Source: Bacteroidota bacterium (GTDB lineage Bacteria > Bacteroidota > Bacteroidia > Chitinophagales > Chitinophagaceae). Taken from it: a stretch of DNA of 11,700 nucleotides. A program made the translations under genes and the position numbers. Under the pieces are notes generated by a model. The model was not told the DNA's origin, did no database searches, and worked only from the letters and a program-made list of their open reading frames with translations. The stretch's first letter is position 1. Each line of letters opens with the position of its first letter. This document shows positions 1 through 7,449 of the stretch, one piece after another. Location: positions 1-11,700 of the forward strand of contig CANHIR010000048.1 in the NCBI GenBank assembly GCA_947461015.1. The letters run 5' to 3'.

Positions 1-20
1 AATGAAACAAAGTTACTACA

Positions 21-56
21 AAAAAAAATCCGCTCTCGATAGGAATCGGGAGCGGG
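21..56 (-). terminator. Intrinsic terminator of the initiator tRNA
   Basis: On the minus strand, just downstream of tRNA-fMet, a 10-bp stem (46-55 pairing with 30-39, one G-U pair, 6-base loop) is followed by T and a run of eight T (28 down to 21). This is a textbook Rho-independent terminator lying 7 bases past the discriminator base of the tRNA. Confidence 0.9.
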
Positions 57-62
57 ATTATG

Positions 63-134
<72 letters not shown>

Positions 135-146
135 ATGTTTGGACGG

Positions 147-177
147 CAAAGATAGGGCTTAATTCTTTCTTAGCCAA
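147..177 (-). promoter_or_regulatory. Promoter of tRNA-fMet
   Basis: On the minus strand there is TTG (177-175), a 20-bp spacer and TATCTTTG (154-147). This is an exact match to the Bacteroidota housekeeping-sigma consensus TTG-N17-23-TAnnTTTG. The implied start, about 5 bases after the -7 box, lies near 142, some 8 bases before the mature tRNA 5' end. Confidence 0.75.
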
Positions 178-267
178 GTTTATGATAGGTTATGTTGGAC
201 GTATTCGCCAAATAGGTGCAATTGTAAAAGCTTTACCATGAAAGGTACTTTCAGTTGAATAAAATCT

Positions 268-275
268 TAAATTTG
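268..275 (+). promoter_or_regulatory. Candidate -7 box for the 349-834 gene
   Basis: TAAATTTG matches the Bacteroidota -7 consensus TAnnTTTG and would give a leader of about 70 nt. The only nearby TTG (255-257) is 10 bases upstream, too close for a normal -33 element, so this is a single-box match. The rest of the 135-348 spacer shows the tRNA promoter and nothing else I recognise. Confidence 0.35.
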
Positions 276-348
276 AACCCAAGGGCTTAATCCCTGCGCA
301 TCTTTCCCTATTTAAATTGATAATTTCAAAAGACTAAAAAAATATAAT

Positions 349-834
349 ATGAAAAACCGAATCCTTTTCACTTTAGCATCTATTACACTTTTTCTTATTG
401 CTGCGAATGCTCAAAATAAAACTTCAGTAAGTTTTGGTGGTGGATATTCAACTTATAAAGCAAGTGGTAACCCTAAAAATACTAGTGGTTTTGGACTTGA
501 CATTATAGCAAAAACCTCCTTATCTGAATCGGTGGAAGGTTTCGCACAAACCGGTTACAATGCCTATTTAAACAATGGCTTTAATGTTGCTTATATACCA
601 TTGTTAGTGGGTGTAAATATCAAACTAGATAATTTCAAACCCGGTATTGGTATTGGTTATGGAAGTTCAACTGCAGGAGGATCAAGCACTGGAGGTTTTA
701 CGGTGAGCCCGCAATTAACTTACCAATTAAGCAAGGTGGATTTAGTTTTACATTATTCTTCTACATCACTGCACACGGGTGGCACAGGCACTTGGAATAT
801 GTTTGGATTTAAAGTATTACACAAGATCTTTTAA
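349..834 (+). CDS. Small secreted outer-membrane beta-barrel protein
   Basis: A 161-residue protein with a clear Sec signal peptide: MKNR, a hydrophobic core at residues 5-18, and predicted cleavage after ANA near residue 21. The mature part alternates short Gly/Ser/Thr/aromatic strands with polar turns and ends in Phe, the typical C-terminal signal for insertion of a beta-barrel by the BAM complex. At about 140 mature residues it could form a roughly eight-stranded barrel like OmpW- or OmpX-sized proteins, but I see no motif that identifies a specific family or ligand. The start is supported by an A/T-rich leader (no Shine-Dalgarno, normal in this phylum) and by the signal peptide beginning at this Met. 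It is transcribed alone, converging with the GIN-domain gene 36 bp away, with no clear terminator between them. Confidence 0.8.
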   Translation: MKNRILFTLASITLFLIAANAQNKTSVSFGGGYSTYKASGNPKNTSGFGLDIIAKTSLSESVEGFAQTGYNAYLNNGFNVAYIPLLVGVNIKLDNFKPGIGIGYGSSTAGGSSTGGFTVSPQLTYQLSKVDLVLHYSSTSLHTGGTGTWNMFGFKVLHKIF

Positions 835-870
835 TATAGCTCCAAATTTAGTTAGTTTAAAATAAGGGAA

Positions 871-1653
871 TTAATCTTTGTGTCTAATATTGGCACCCCC
901 CGACTTATTGAATTCTTTATTGATGGGCTCGCCTTTAAAATTAATGTCGCTTGCACCAGAAGCATGTGCTTTTAAAGAAGTGGATACATTAATATTAGCG
1001 GAACTTGCTCCTGAGCAATTAACAGCCGCATTTTTTGAAGTAAATTCATACATTTTGGCATTACTGGCACCAGACAATTCAAGTGATACATTTTCAGCTT
1101 CCCCTTTTAATTGTAAGCTACTTGCACCTGATAAATCCACAGACAAAGCATTTGCTTTTAAGCTTCCATAATAATCAGAAGCGCCAGACATATAAACCGA
1201 TAAAAAGTCTGCCTGAACATCCCCTTTAAAATCACTTGCTCCCGAAAGCTTTACCAATATTTTAGATGACACCATTTTATTAATCACATGAATATTTGAA
1301 GCCCCAGATCCAGTAAGTGCAATTAAGTCATGTACACTCACGTATGCTTTTAATTTATAGTTGCCCCATTTATTCCAATTTTTCCAACCTTTCGCATATT
1401 CCATCTTAATAAAAAGTGTTCCATCTTCAACATAGGTTTTGATACGGTCTCTGGTTTCATTATCATTAGCACTAACTGCAATTTGACATGATTCCCCTTG
1501 CGTTAGATATAAATCAATTGCGCTTGATACATTAATTGCAGTAAAATTACCAACCTGCCTAGCTTGCGCATTTTCGTCATATATTAAAGCAGATTGTTGT
1601 GCATTTGTTTGGGTAAACAAAAACATGGCACATAGTATTAGTATATTTTTCAT
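871..1653 (-). CDS. GIN-domain (DUF2807) secreted repeat protein
   Basis: A 260-residue secreted protein. Residues 1-18 are a Sec signal peptide (MKNILIL..TNA). Residues 33-110 resemble the start of a head GIN domain, with the usual pattern of an exposed autotransporter-adhesin-like beta fold. From residue 115 on the sequence is a regular ladder with SGAS (or GSGAS) at Gly 117, 138, 157, 176, 195, 215 and 233 and a degenerate SGGA near 252, so each rung is 18-21 residues. This fits a right-handed beta-helix with Gly-Ala-Ser at each turn. DUF2807 proteins are widespread in Bacteroidota and are thought to be envelope or surface proteins; no biochemical role is assigned here. There is no C-terminal sorting domain and no lipobox. 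It is divergent from the riboswitch-receptor unit, about 46 bp from that promoter's -33 element. Confidence 0.88.
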   Translation of the reverse strand: MKNILILCAMFLFTQTNAQQSALIYDENAQARQVGNFTAINVSSAIDLYLTQGESCQIAVSANDNETRDRIKTYVEDGTLFIKMEYAKGWKNWNKWGNYKLKAYVSVHDLIALTGSGASNIHVINKMVSSKILVKLSGASDFKGDVQADFLSVYMSGASDYYGSLKANALSVDLSGASSLQLKGEAENVSLELSGASNAKMYEFTSKNAAVNCSGASSANINVSTSLKAHASGASDINFKGEPINKEFNKSGGANIRHKD

Positions 1654-1699
1654 AATTCTTTATTTATCGTAAAACGAAAATGACACCCTAAAGTTACAG

Positions 1700-1730
1700 T
1701 TGGTGAGTTAAATATTTGACATTAGTTTTG
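1700..1730 (+). promoter_or_regulatory. Promoter of the TPP-riboswitch/receptor transcript
   Basis: TTG (1700-1702), a 20-bp spacer and TAGTTTTG (1723-1730) match the Bacteroidota promoter consensus exactly. The predicted transcription start, about 5 bases after the -7 box, is close to 1735, which is the first base of helix P1 of the TPP aptamer. The mRNA should therefore begin almost directly with the riboswitch. Confidence 0.75.
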
Positions 1731-1734
1731 TACC

Positions 1735-1810
1735 GTCCTCGGGGTGCTTTAAAAAGCTGAGATAAAACCCGTTGAACCTGAACAGGGTAATGCCTGCGAA
1801 GGGAAGGTAC
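1735..1810 (+). promoter_or_regulatory. TPP (thiamin pyrophosphate) riboswitch aptamer, THI element
   Basis: All conserved blocks of the THI box are present in order: CGGGGTGC (1740-1747), the P3 hairpin GCTTT/AAGC followed by TGAGA, ACCC (1767-1770) closing P2 with GGGT, then TGAACCTGA.CAGGGTAATGCCTGCGAAGGGA (shown with one base omitted), which forms P4/P5 and the pyrophosphate-binding side. P1 can form from GTCCT (1735-1739) and AGGTAC (1805-1810) with one bulged T, consistent with transcription starting near 1735. In bacteria TPP binding represses thiamin biosynthesis or transport genes. Here the only gene downstream is the TonB-dependent receptor. No poly-T terminator lies between the aptamer and the ATG, so control is probably translational, or by RNA structure in the 69-nt linker 1811-1879. 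That linker holds a small hairpin GCAC/GTGC (1812-1824). Confidence 0.95.
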
Positions 1811-1879
1811 CGCACCATTCGTGCACTTCTCAAAGCAACTTATTCCTGTTCCCATTTATTAATAGTTAAAAAATAAAAA

Positions 1880-4069
1880 ATGACTAAGTTATTGGGAACA
1901 ATCACCTTATTAATGCTGCTTGCTCCTGCGATAGCGCAGCAGCAAAAAAAGTACCCTTTAATAAAGGACAGTATTTTCAAATACCAAGACAGTGCGCGTA
2001 ATTTACCTCCTTTAGAAGTGCGCGCTAACAGAGTAAGTGAAAGCAGCCCTTTTGCAAAAAGCAATATTACTGCCTTACAAATTGCTAAAATAAACTTTGC
2101 ACAGGACCTCCCATTTCTAATTCAAAATACACCATCCATAGTGGCTAATTCAGATGCTGGTACTGGGGTTGGCTATACAGGTTTAAGAATCAGAGGATCC
2201 GATGCAACAAGAATAAATGTGACGCTGAATGGTATCCCCTACAATGACGCAGAAAGCATGGGCACCTACTTTGTAGACATGCCCGACATAAGTGCAAGTG
2301 CAAATAGTATTCAAATTCAAAGAGGGGTGGGTACTTCTACCAATGGCGCTAGTGCATTTGGGGCCACCATTAATATTGCAACAAATGATTACAGACCTGC
2401 AAAATACCTAACTTTTCAAAATACCCAAGGTTCTTTTAATACGCAAAAAAATAGTCTAGTATTTGGAACAGGTTTATTAAAAAATAGATTTACAATAGAT
2501 GGCCGTTTAAGCAACATAAATAGTGATGGGTATATAGACAGAGCTAGTGCTGCATTAAAGTCCTATTTTCTGAGTGCCACTTACTGGGGAGATGCATCTT
2601 CTTTAAGATTTAATGTATTTTCAGGTATAGAGAAAACCTATCAGGCTTGGTACGGCGTGCCAGAGGATAGTTTAAAAACAAATAGAACCTATAACCCCGC
2701 CGGGACCGAAAAAGCAGGCAGCCCTTATGAAAATCAAACTGATAATTATACCCAAACACATTATCAATTATTTTATAATAAAACCATAAATGCAAACTTA
2801 CAGTGGAGCACTGCCCTATTTTTAACCACAGGTCGCGGTTATTACGAAGAATACAAAGCAGACGTTACACTGAGTGACTATGGTTTAAATATTAATGCAA
2901 AAAATCCAGTAGACTTAGTTAGAAGAAGGTGGCTAGACAATCGTTTTTATGGTCAAATTGCCTCTTTAACTTATAAAAAAAATAAGGAGCAATTTATCCT
3001 AGGAGGTGGATGGAATAAATATGATGGATTACATTTTGGAGCGCTCCCAAGTAATAATCCCATTTTAGCAACTTTTGACTTTACTGATTTTAAATATTAT
3101 AACAATAACGGCATAAAAAAAGAATACAATACTTATGCAAAATGGGAACATGCATTTAATGATAAACTAACCAGTTTTTTAGATCTTCAATTTAGACATG
3201 TTCAACATACCATGAATGGATTTGATGGGAATCCAGATTTAATAGTAGATAGAAAATTTGACTTCTTTAATCCAAAGGCTGGATTAAGCTATAAATCAAA
3301 AAATACCACCTACTATACCAGTATAGCTATTGCAAACAAAGAGCCAAATAGAGACGACTTTGAAACGGGCATATTACAACAACCTAAGCCTGAAAGACTA
3401 TACGATTGGGAAACCGGATTTAACAATAGAGGAAATGTGTTTAACTGGGGCATGAATATATATTACATGAATTACAAAGACCAATTGGTACTTACTGGAA
3501 AAATAAACGATGTAGGCTCCTATACAAGAACCAATGTACCCAATAGCTATCGTGCAGGTATAGAATTAGAAGCTAGCTGGAAAATAAATGAACAGCTAAT
3601 AAGTTCCGGTAACTTAACTTGGAGTAAAAACAAAATTGAACATTTCACGGAGTATTTTGATGACTATGATAATGGCGGTCAAGTAGCCATCCAACATCAT
3701 AATACAGATATTACGCTTTCACCTAATGCTACAGCTATGCATCAACTTATCTACAAATATTCGGAGAATTTAAATGTAAGTTGGACAAGCAAATATGTTT
3801 CTAAACAATTCTTGGACAATACGCAAAATGATGCTAGAACCTTAAAGCCCTATTTTATAAACGATATTAATTTTGCCTATCAATTAGTAAAAAAGAAAAA
3901 TTGGAATGCCTTATTGCAATTTTATACCATTAACTTATTGGATGTAAAATATGAACCAAATGGTTACACGTACAGCTATTTATACGGTGGCATTACAACA
4001 ACTTCGAACAATTACTTCCCCATGGCAGGTAGAAATTACATGCTAAGTTTAAAAATAGATTTAAAATAA
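1880..4069 (+). CDS. TonB-dependent outer-membrane receptor, predicted thiamin uptake
   Basis: A 729-residue gated porin of the outer membrane, energised through TonB-ExbBD. Residues 1-20 are a signal peptide ending AIAQ. A TonB-box-like stretch lies at about 43-50 (PPLEVRA). The plug domain spans about 52-170 and has the family motifs GLRIRGSDATR, NVTLNGIP, a Q.QRGVGTSTNGASAFGATINI-type block (about 145-167). The rest is a long beta-barrel of alternating aromatic strands. There is no N-terminal carboxypeptidase-like (CarboxypepD_reg) extension, so it is a classical BtuB/FepA-like receptor and not a SusC. Substrate is assigned from context: the upstream TPP riboswitch means expression should fall when thiamin pyrophosphate is plentiful. 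Comparative genomics has linked such riboswitch-controlled receptors in Bacteroidota to thiamin uptake. No inner-membrane partner (PnuT) or thiamin kinase follows; the unit ends at a terminator 18 bp downstream. Confidence 0.93.
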   Translation: MTKLLGTITLLMLLAPAIAQQQKKYPLIKDSIFKYQDSARNLPPLEVRANRVSESSPFAKSNITALQIAKINFAQDLPFLIQNTPSIVANSDAGTGVGYTGLRIRGSDATRINVTLNGIPYNDAESMGTYFVDMPDISASANSIQIQRGVGTSTNGASAFGATINIATNDYRPAKYLTFQNTQGSFNTQKNSLVFGTGLLKNRFTIDGRLSNINSDGYIDRASAALKSYFLSATYWGDASSLRFNVFSGIEKTYQAWYGVPEDSLKTNRTYNPAGTEKAGSPYENQTDNYTQTHYQLFYNKTINANLQWSTALFLTTGRGYYEEYKADVTLSDYGLNINAKNPVDLVRRRWLDNRFYGQIASLTYKKNKEQFILGGGWNKYDGLHFGALPSNNPILATFDFTDFKYYNNNGIKKEYNTYAKWEHAFNDKLTSFLDLQFRHVQHTMNGFDGNPDLIVDRKFDFFNPKAGLSYKSKNTTYYTSIAIANKEPNRDDFETGILQQPKPERLYDWETGFNNRGNVFNWGMNIYYMNYKDQLVLTGKINDVGSYTRTNVPNSYRAGIELEASWKINEQLISSGNLTWSKNKIEHFTEYFDDYDNGGQVAIQHHNTDITLSPNATAMHQLIYKYSENLNVSWTSKYVSKQFLDNTQNDARTLKPYFINDINFAYQLVKKKNWNALLQFYTINLLDVKYEPNGYTYSYLYGGITTTSNNYFPMAGRNYMLSLKIDLK

Positions 4070-4086
4070 ATGCGTTATGCCGAAAT

Positions 4087-4120
4087 AAAAAAAAGGAGGA
4101 CAAACCGTTCTCCTTTTTTT
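4087..4120. terminator. Bidirectional terminator between receptor and hydrolase genes
   Basis: A-run, stem A-GGAGGAC (4094-4101) pairing with GTTCTCC-T (4107-4114, one G-T pair), loop AAACC, then T-run to 4120. The A-run on the left gives the minus strand its own U-run, so the hairpin can end both the plus-strand receptor transcript and the minus-strand four-gene operon, which converge here. Confidence 0.88.
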
Positions 4121-4169
4121 ATAGATAATGTAAAAGATTATTAATAATGATCAAATAAAAAAGGGATGC

Positions 4170-5204
4170 TTATTTTTCTAATCCTTTTATGAATTTAATA
4201 AGCCCTTTAAAATAGGTTTGTTGATCGTCATACATTGACATATGAGAACCTTTTGCACAATATACATATTGACCATTTGGCACAAGCTTAGCAATTTCTT
4301 CCATTGCTTTTGGATCCATGGTATCAAACTCGCCGCCAATACTTAAAACGGGCACTTTGATTTTATATAAATCTGGTTTACGATCCCAATTTTTCAAACT
4401 AGCGTCGCCTACAATCCCAAACTCAGAAGGGCCTTGCATTTGTAAGTACAAAGGGTAATTCATTTTGGCAAATGCTCTTTTAACCGGATCAGGCCAAGTG
4501 GCAGGCGGCATTCTCAATACATGCTCTGGATAATAATTATCCTCAATTAATTTCAAGTATGCAGGATTGGTATAATCCCCTTTTGTTTCATAGGCCCTAA
4601 TACTTGCTAATATTTCCTTTGGTAATTTTGGCGCCAATACATTGTTCGCATAGGCATTGTATTCTGGAACCGAAGGCACCATATTAGAGATTACTAAACC
4701 CTTTAAATTTTGCTGATACTTTAAAGCATATTCAGTTGCCAAAATGCCTCCCCATGAATGACCTAGTAATATAAAGTTAGAGGCATCCATATGCAATGCT
4801 TTTCTTACCGTTTCTACTTCTTCGACAAAACGGTCAATTGTCCATAAAGAAGCATCGTTAGGATTATCAGAATATGCGGAGCCCAATTGATCATAATAAT
4901 AATATTCAAAACCTTCCTGAGGAAAGAAAGAATCAAAACATTCAAAATATTCATGTGTAGCACCCGGTCCACCATGCAATAACAATACTTTTATTTTTGG
5001 ATTATTCCCTACACGCTTTGTCCAAACATTAAAAGTGCCTTTTGCTGTTTGAATAGGAATAACTTGAACACCACCAGACAACACATCCAATTTCCCTTTT
5101 GTACTATGATATTCGGAAACCAACTTATTACTTTGCGCAAGCAAAGTTTTGCCCATCGTGATACATAAAAATGTAATTAATAAAATCCCATGTACTATTT
5201 TCAT
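4170..5204 (-). CDS. Secreted alpha/beta hydrolase, proline iminopeptidase-like (S33)
   Basis: A serine hydrolase of 344 residues from the ATG at 5204. I prefer this start because it opens directly with a signal peptide (MKIVHGILLITFLCITMG..LLAQ). An in-frame TTG at 5225 would add seven residues (a 351-residue form) and lies only 7 bp after the rhodanese stop. The family signature is complete: oxyanion motif HGGPG (77-81), DQLGSAYSDN, nucleophile elbow GHSWGG with Ser150, acid Asp294 (GGEFDTMDP) and base His321 (GSHMS). The region EHVLRMPPATWPDP and the GPSEF motif further on resemble the proline iminopeptidase / L-amino-acid amidase branch. It likely removes N-terminal Pro or related residues from peptides in the periplasm, but substrate is uncertain in this family. 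It is the last gene of the ddl-PASTA-rhodanese run. Confidence 0.88.
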   Translation of the reverse strand: MKIVHGILLITFLCITMGKTLLAQSNKLVSEYHSTKGKLDVLSGGVQVIPIQTAKGTFNVWTKRVGNNPKIKVLLLHGGPGATHEYFECFDSFFPQEGFEYYYYDQLGSAYSDNPNDASLWTIDRFVEEVETVRKALHMDASNFILLGHSWGGILATEYALKYQQNLKGLVISNMVPSVPEYNAYANNVLAPKLPKEILASIRAYETKGDYTNPAYLKLIEDNYYPEHVLRMPPATWPDPVKRAFAKMNYPLYLQMQGPSEFGIVGDASLKNWDRKPDLYKIKVPVLSIGGEFDTMDPKAMEEIAKLVPNGQYVYCAKGSHMSMYDDQQTYFKGLIKFIKGLEK

Positions 5205-5232
5205 AAAATTATTTTTTTTGTTCAACTAAATA

Positions 5233-5541
5233 TTATCCAGGAAACTGCTCCTGCCAAGCCAACATCCCCCCCGATACATTTATTACATTTTTAAAACCAA
5301 AAGGCTCAAGCATTAAACAGGCTTGGCCGCTTCTATTCCCACTTCGACAATAAATGTAAACGGTTTCTTCTTTTAAATGTTCAATTTCATCTACTTGTAA
5401 AGACTGAATAAGCCCCAATGGCAAAAGTTGACCACCAATATTAAAAGCCGCATGTTCATGTGGCTCACGCACATCCACTAAATTAATTTTCTCCCCTGCA
5501 TCTATTTTTGCTTTTAAGTCAGCAACTGTGATTGTTTGCAT
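5233..5541 (-). CDS. Single-domain rhodanese (sulfurtransferase-like)
   Basis: A 102-residue cytoplasmic protein made of one rhodanese domain. It shows the N-terminal VDVRE.HEHAAFNI block (22-35), the active-site loop CRSGNRS at 65-71 with the persulfide-forming Cys65, and the C-terminal INVSGGMLAW motif (87-96). Single-domain rhodaneses of this GlpE/PspE size carry sulfane sulfur on the loop Cys and pass it to acceptors such as thiols; the physiological acceptor is unknown here. There is no signal peptide, so it is presumably cytoplasmic, unlike the hydrolase downstream. It sits 10 bp after the PASTA gene and ahead of the hydrolase, apparently co-transcribed. Confidence 0.92.
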   Translation of the reverse strand: MQTITVADLKAKIDAGEKINLVDVREPHEHAAFNIGGQLLPLGLIQSLQVDEIEHLKEETVYIYCRSGNRSGQACLMLEPFGFKNVINVSGGMLAWQEQFPG

Positions 5542-5551
5542 AATTATAATA

Positions 5552-6376
5552 TTAAAATAAGGAATCTAATGAACGAACAGGTTCAGATAACCCAATATTT
5601 AAATGAATGGGTGTTCTTAAAGGAACCCTATTTTTCATTGGCAAATTTGTGACTGAATCTATTTTCAACATATATGGATTCGGATCTTGTGATAAAACAT
5701 AAGCAGTAGCAGTATCTTGAATCATTTCCGATGAAGAGAAATTGCCAATGGTAAACCCTGCAGCTTCAATGATACTTTTGGCTGTTTCCACATTCATACC
5801 AAATACATCTGGCACTTCCATTAACACGCTCAAGGTGCCATCTCCAACTATTAAATTAATTACGGTGCCAGAAGCTATTTTTGATCCAGGCTCAATGTGC
5901 ACCCCACTTAATAATTGATCTAAAATTACATTTGTGTTCCTATCTGGTTGGAAGGATGTTGTTCCAACCCTCAAACCTAATACTTTCAAATACGTAATAG
6001 CACTTTGTAAAGAAAAGCCAACTAAATTAGGCATTTCAATTTGAGGTGCTAGTACCCTATTAATGGTTAAATAAATAGTTCTTCCTTGTTTAACCACTTC
6101 ATCAGGGTCGGGACTTTGTCTTAATACCGCATCACGAGCAAGAGAGTCTACATAAATTGAATCTTGTACGACAACATTAAACCCCAATGCGGCTAAATTG
6201 TGTTTTGCAGTATTTATATCAAGCCCTACAACATTAGGCACTTTTTCTGTTTTACCATTACCCGTTATTAATCCTAATGAAAAGAAAAGCAAAATAAAAA
6301 CAAGCAAAAGCGCTCCAATGCCAACAAGTACATTCACCCACAAAGGTTTTTTTAATAATTTTTGAATGACTCCCAT
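5552..6376 (-). CDS. Membrane-anchored triple-PASTA protein without a kinase domain
   Basis: A 274-residue protein with a short cytoplasmic N-terminus (KLLKK), one transmembrane helix at about 14-37, and three extracytoplasmic PASTA domains at about 44-107 (starts VPNVVGLDINTAK), 112-178 (MPNLVGFSLQSA) and 186-262 (VPDVFGMNVETAK). PASTA domains are best known from penicillin-binding proteins and Ser/Thr kinases, where they can bind peptidoglycan or muropeptides. No kinase or transpeptidase domain is present; the protein is only an anchor plus PASTA repeats. The third domain has a longer segment before its last strand (about 232-252). It follows ddl by 15 bp, which makes a cell-wall role plausible, for example peptidoglycan sensing or anchoring. 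That role is inferred from context. Confidence 0.92.
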   Translation of the reverse strand: MGVIQKLLKKPLWVNVLVGIGALLLVFILLFFSLGLITGNGKTEKVPNVVGLDINTAKHNLAALGFNVVVQDSIYVDSLARDAVLRQSPDPDEVVKQGRTIYLTINRVLAPQIEMPNLVGFSLQSAITYLKVLGLRVGTTSFQPDRNTNVILDQLLSGVHIEPGSKIASGTVINLIVGDGTLSVLMEVPDVFGMNVETAKSIIEAAGFTIGNFSSSEMIQDTATAYVLSQDPNPYMLKIDSVTNLPMKNRVPLRTPIHLNIGLSEPVRSLDSLF

Positions 6377-6391
6377 GTACTGCTTTTAATA

Positions 6392-7387
6392 TTAATTATT
6401 ATTGGAAATTGCATCTTCCACTAAAGTAGCATAAAATTCGCTTAAACTCCAACCCATCGCCTTTACTTGTTGGGGGATTACACTTGCTTCACTCTGACCA
6501 GGCACTGTATTTACTTCCAGCATGTAAGCTTTTTTGGCAGCTTCGTCATAGATAAAATCCACCCTGACAACTCCACGGCAATTTAAAGTGGCATACACTT
6601 TTTTTGCTGCAGCAGTCAACTCTTTAAACATCGTTTCAGAAATTTGGGCAGGCGTAATTTCCTGACTCTTTCCTTGATATTTTGCTTCAAAATCAAAGAA
6701 CTCATTTTCGGTTGTAATTTCTGTAATTGGCAAAACCGTTAAATCCCCTTTAGATTTAAAAACGCCAATAGTAAATTCTCTCCCACTTATAAATTCTTCA
6801 ACCAATACTTGACTATCCTCTTTAAAAGCTTTTTCCAAAGCTGGCGCTAATGCTTTAACATCATTCACTTTACTAATACCTAAACTACTTCCTCCATTAT
6901 TTGGCTTCACAAATACAGGTAATTTTAATTGTGCTAGTATTTCGTCTGAAGACATAGGTGAGGAAGCAAATAAATGCAAGGACTTTGCAACATTTACACC
7001 ACCAAAACCGGCAACTGCAACAGTATACCTTTTATTAAAAGTTAATGCAGACGTCGCTGTGTCGCAACTTGTATAAGGCAAACCAATCATGTCAAAATAC
7101 CCTTGTAGTTTTCCGTCCTCCCCAGGTGTGCCATGTATACACATAAGTGCAACGTCAAAGGTAATTTTCTCTCCCCCTTCCTCTATGCTAAAATCTGCTT
7201 TATTCACTGCCACTTCTTCTCCCAAAATATTTTCATACCACCAACCAGTTGGGTGAATATCAATTAAGAATACATCATACACATTTTTGTCCAATGCATT
7301 CATTACGGTCTTAGCACTTTTATAGCTAATCTGCGCTTCTGAGCTTAAACCACCTGTAACCAAGGCTACTCTCTTTTTCATCATCAT
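6392..7387 (-). CDS. ddl: D-alanine--D-alanine ligase
   Basis: A 331-residue cytoplasmic ATP-grasp enzyme that joins two D-Ala molecules for the UDP-MurNAc-pentapeptide. Motifs in order: GGLSSEAQIS (12-21, the first D-Ala-binding Glu), HGTPGEDGKLQGY (85-97), PVFVKPNNGGSSLGISKV (157-174, ATP-binding loop), EEFISGREFTIGVF, the omega loop FDFEAKYQGK with Lys236-Tyr237, RVDFIYD, and EVNTVPGQSEAS (291-302) with the metal- and substrate-binding Asn. The Lys-Tyr pair corresponds to the D-Ala-selecting Tyr of DdlB, so this is a D-Ala-D-Ala enzyme and not a VanA-type D-Ala-D-Lac ligase. Three consecutive ATG codons (7387, 7384, 7381) leave the exact start open. It leads the operon, just after the ferredoxin terminator, with a weak -7-like TATATTTA on the minus strand within the 25-bp gap. 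Confidence 0.96.
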   Translation of the reverse strand: MMMKKRVALVTGGLSSEAQISYKSAKTVMNALDKNVYDVFLIDIHPTGWWYENILGEEVAVNKADFSIEEGGEKITFDVALMCIHGTPGEDGKLQGYFDMIGLPYTSCDTATSALTFNKRYTVAVAGFGGVNVAKSLHLFASSPMSSDEILAQLKLPVFVKPNNGGSSLGISKVNDVKALAPALEKAFKEDSQVLVEEFISGREFTIGVFKSKGDLTVLPITEITTENEFFDFEAKYQGKSQEITPAQISETMFKELTAAAKKVYATLNCRGVVRVDFIYDEAAKKAYMLEVNTVPGQSEASVIPQQVKAMGWSLSEFYATLVEDAISNNN

Positions 7388-7412
7388 TTTTTATATCATA
7401 AATATAAGAAAT

Positions 7413-7440
7413 AAAAAAAGGGAAAAACTTCCCTTTTTTT
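7413..7440 (-). terminator. Terminator after the ferredoxin gene
   Basis: A perfect 12-bp inverted repeat (7413-7424 with 7429-7440, loop AAAC): A7-GGGAA and TTCCC-T7. It lies 9 bp past the ferredoxin stop and separates that transcript from ddl, which starts 25 bp further on. The flanking A and T runs make it symmetric, but only the minus direction has a gene that needs it. Confidence 0.85.
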
Positions 7441-7449
7441 ATTTTCGTA

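Noticed and set aside
878..1171. A 97-codon plus-strand open frame opposite the GIN-domain gene
   Set aside because: It is the antisense shadow of the SGAS repeat codons, which yields repetitive LAP-type translation without any independent support.
6392..7387. A vancomycin-resistance-type (D-Ala-D-Lac) ligase
   Set aside because: The omega loop keeps the Lys-Tyr pair typical of D-Ala-D-Ala ligases, and no van-type genes are adjacent.
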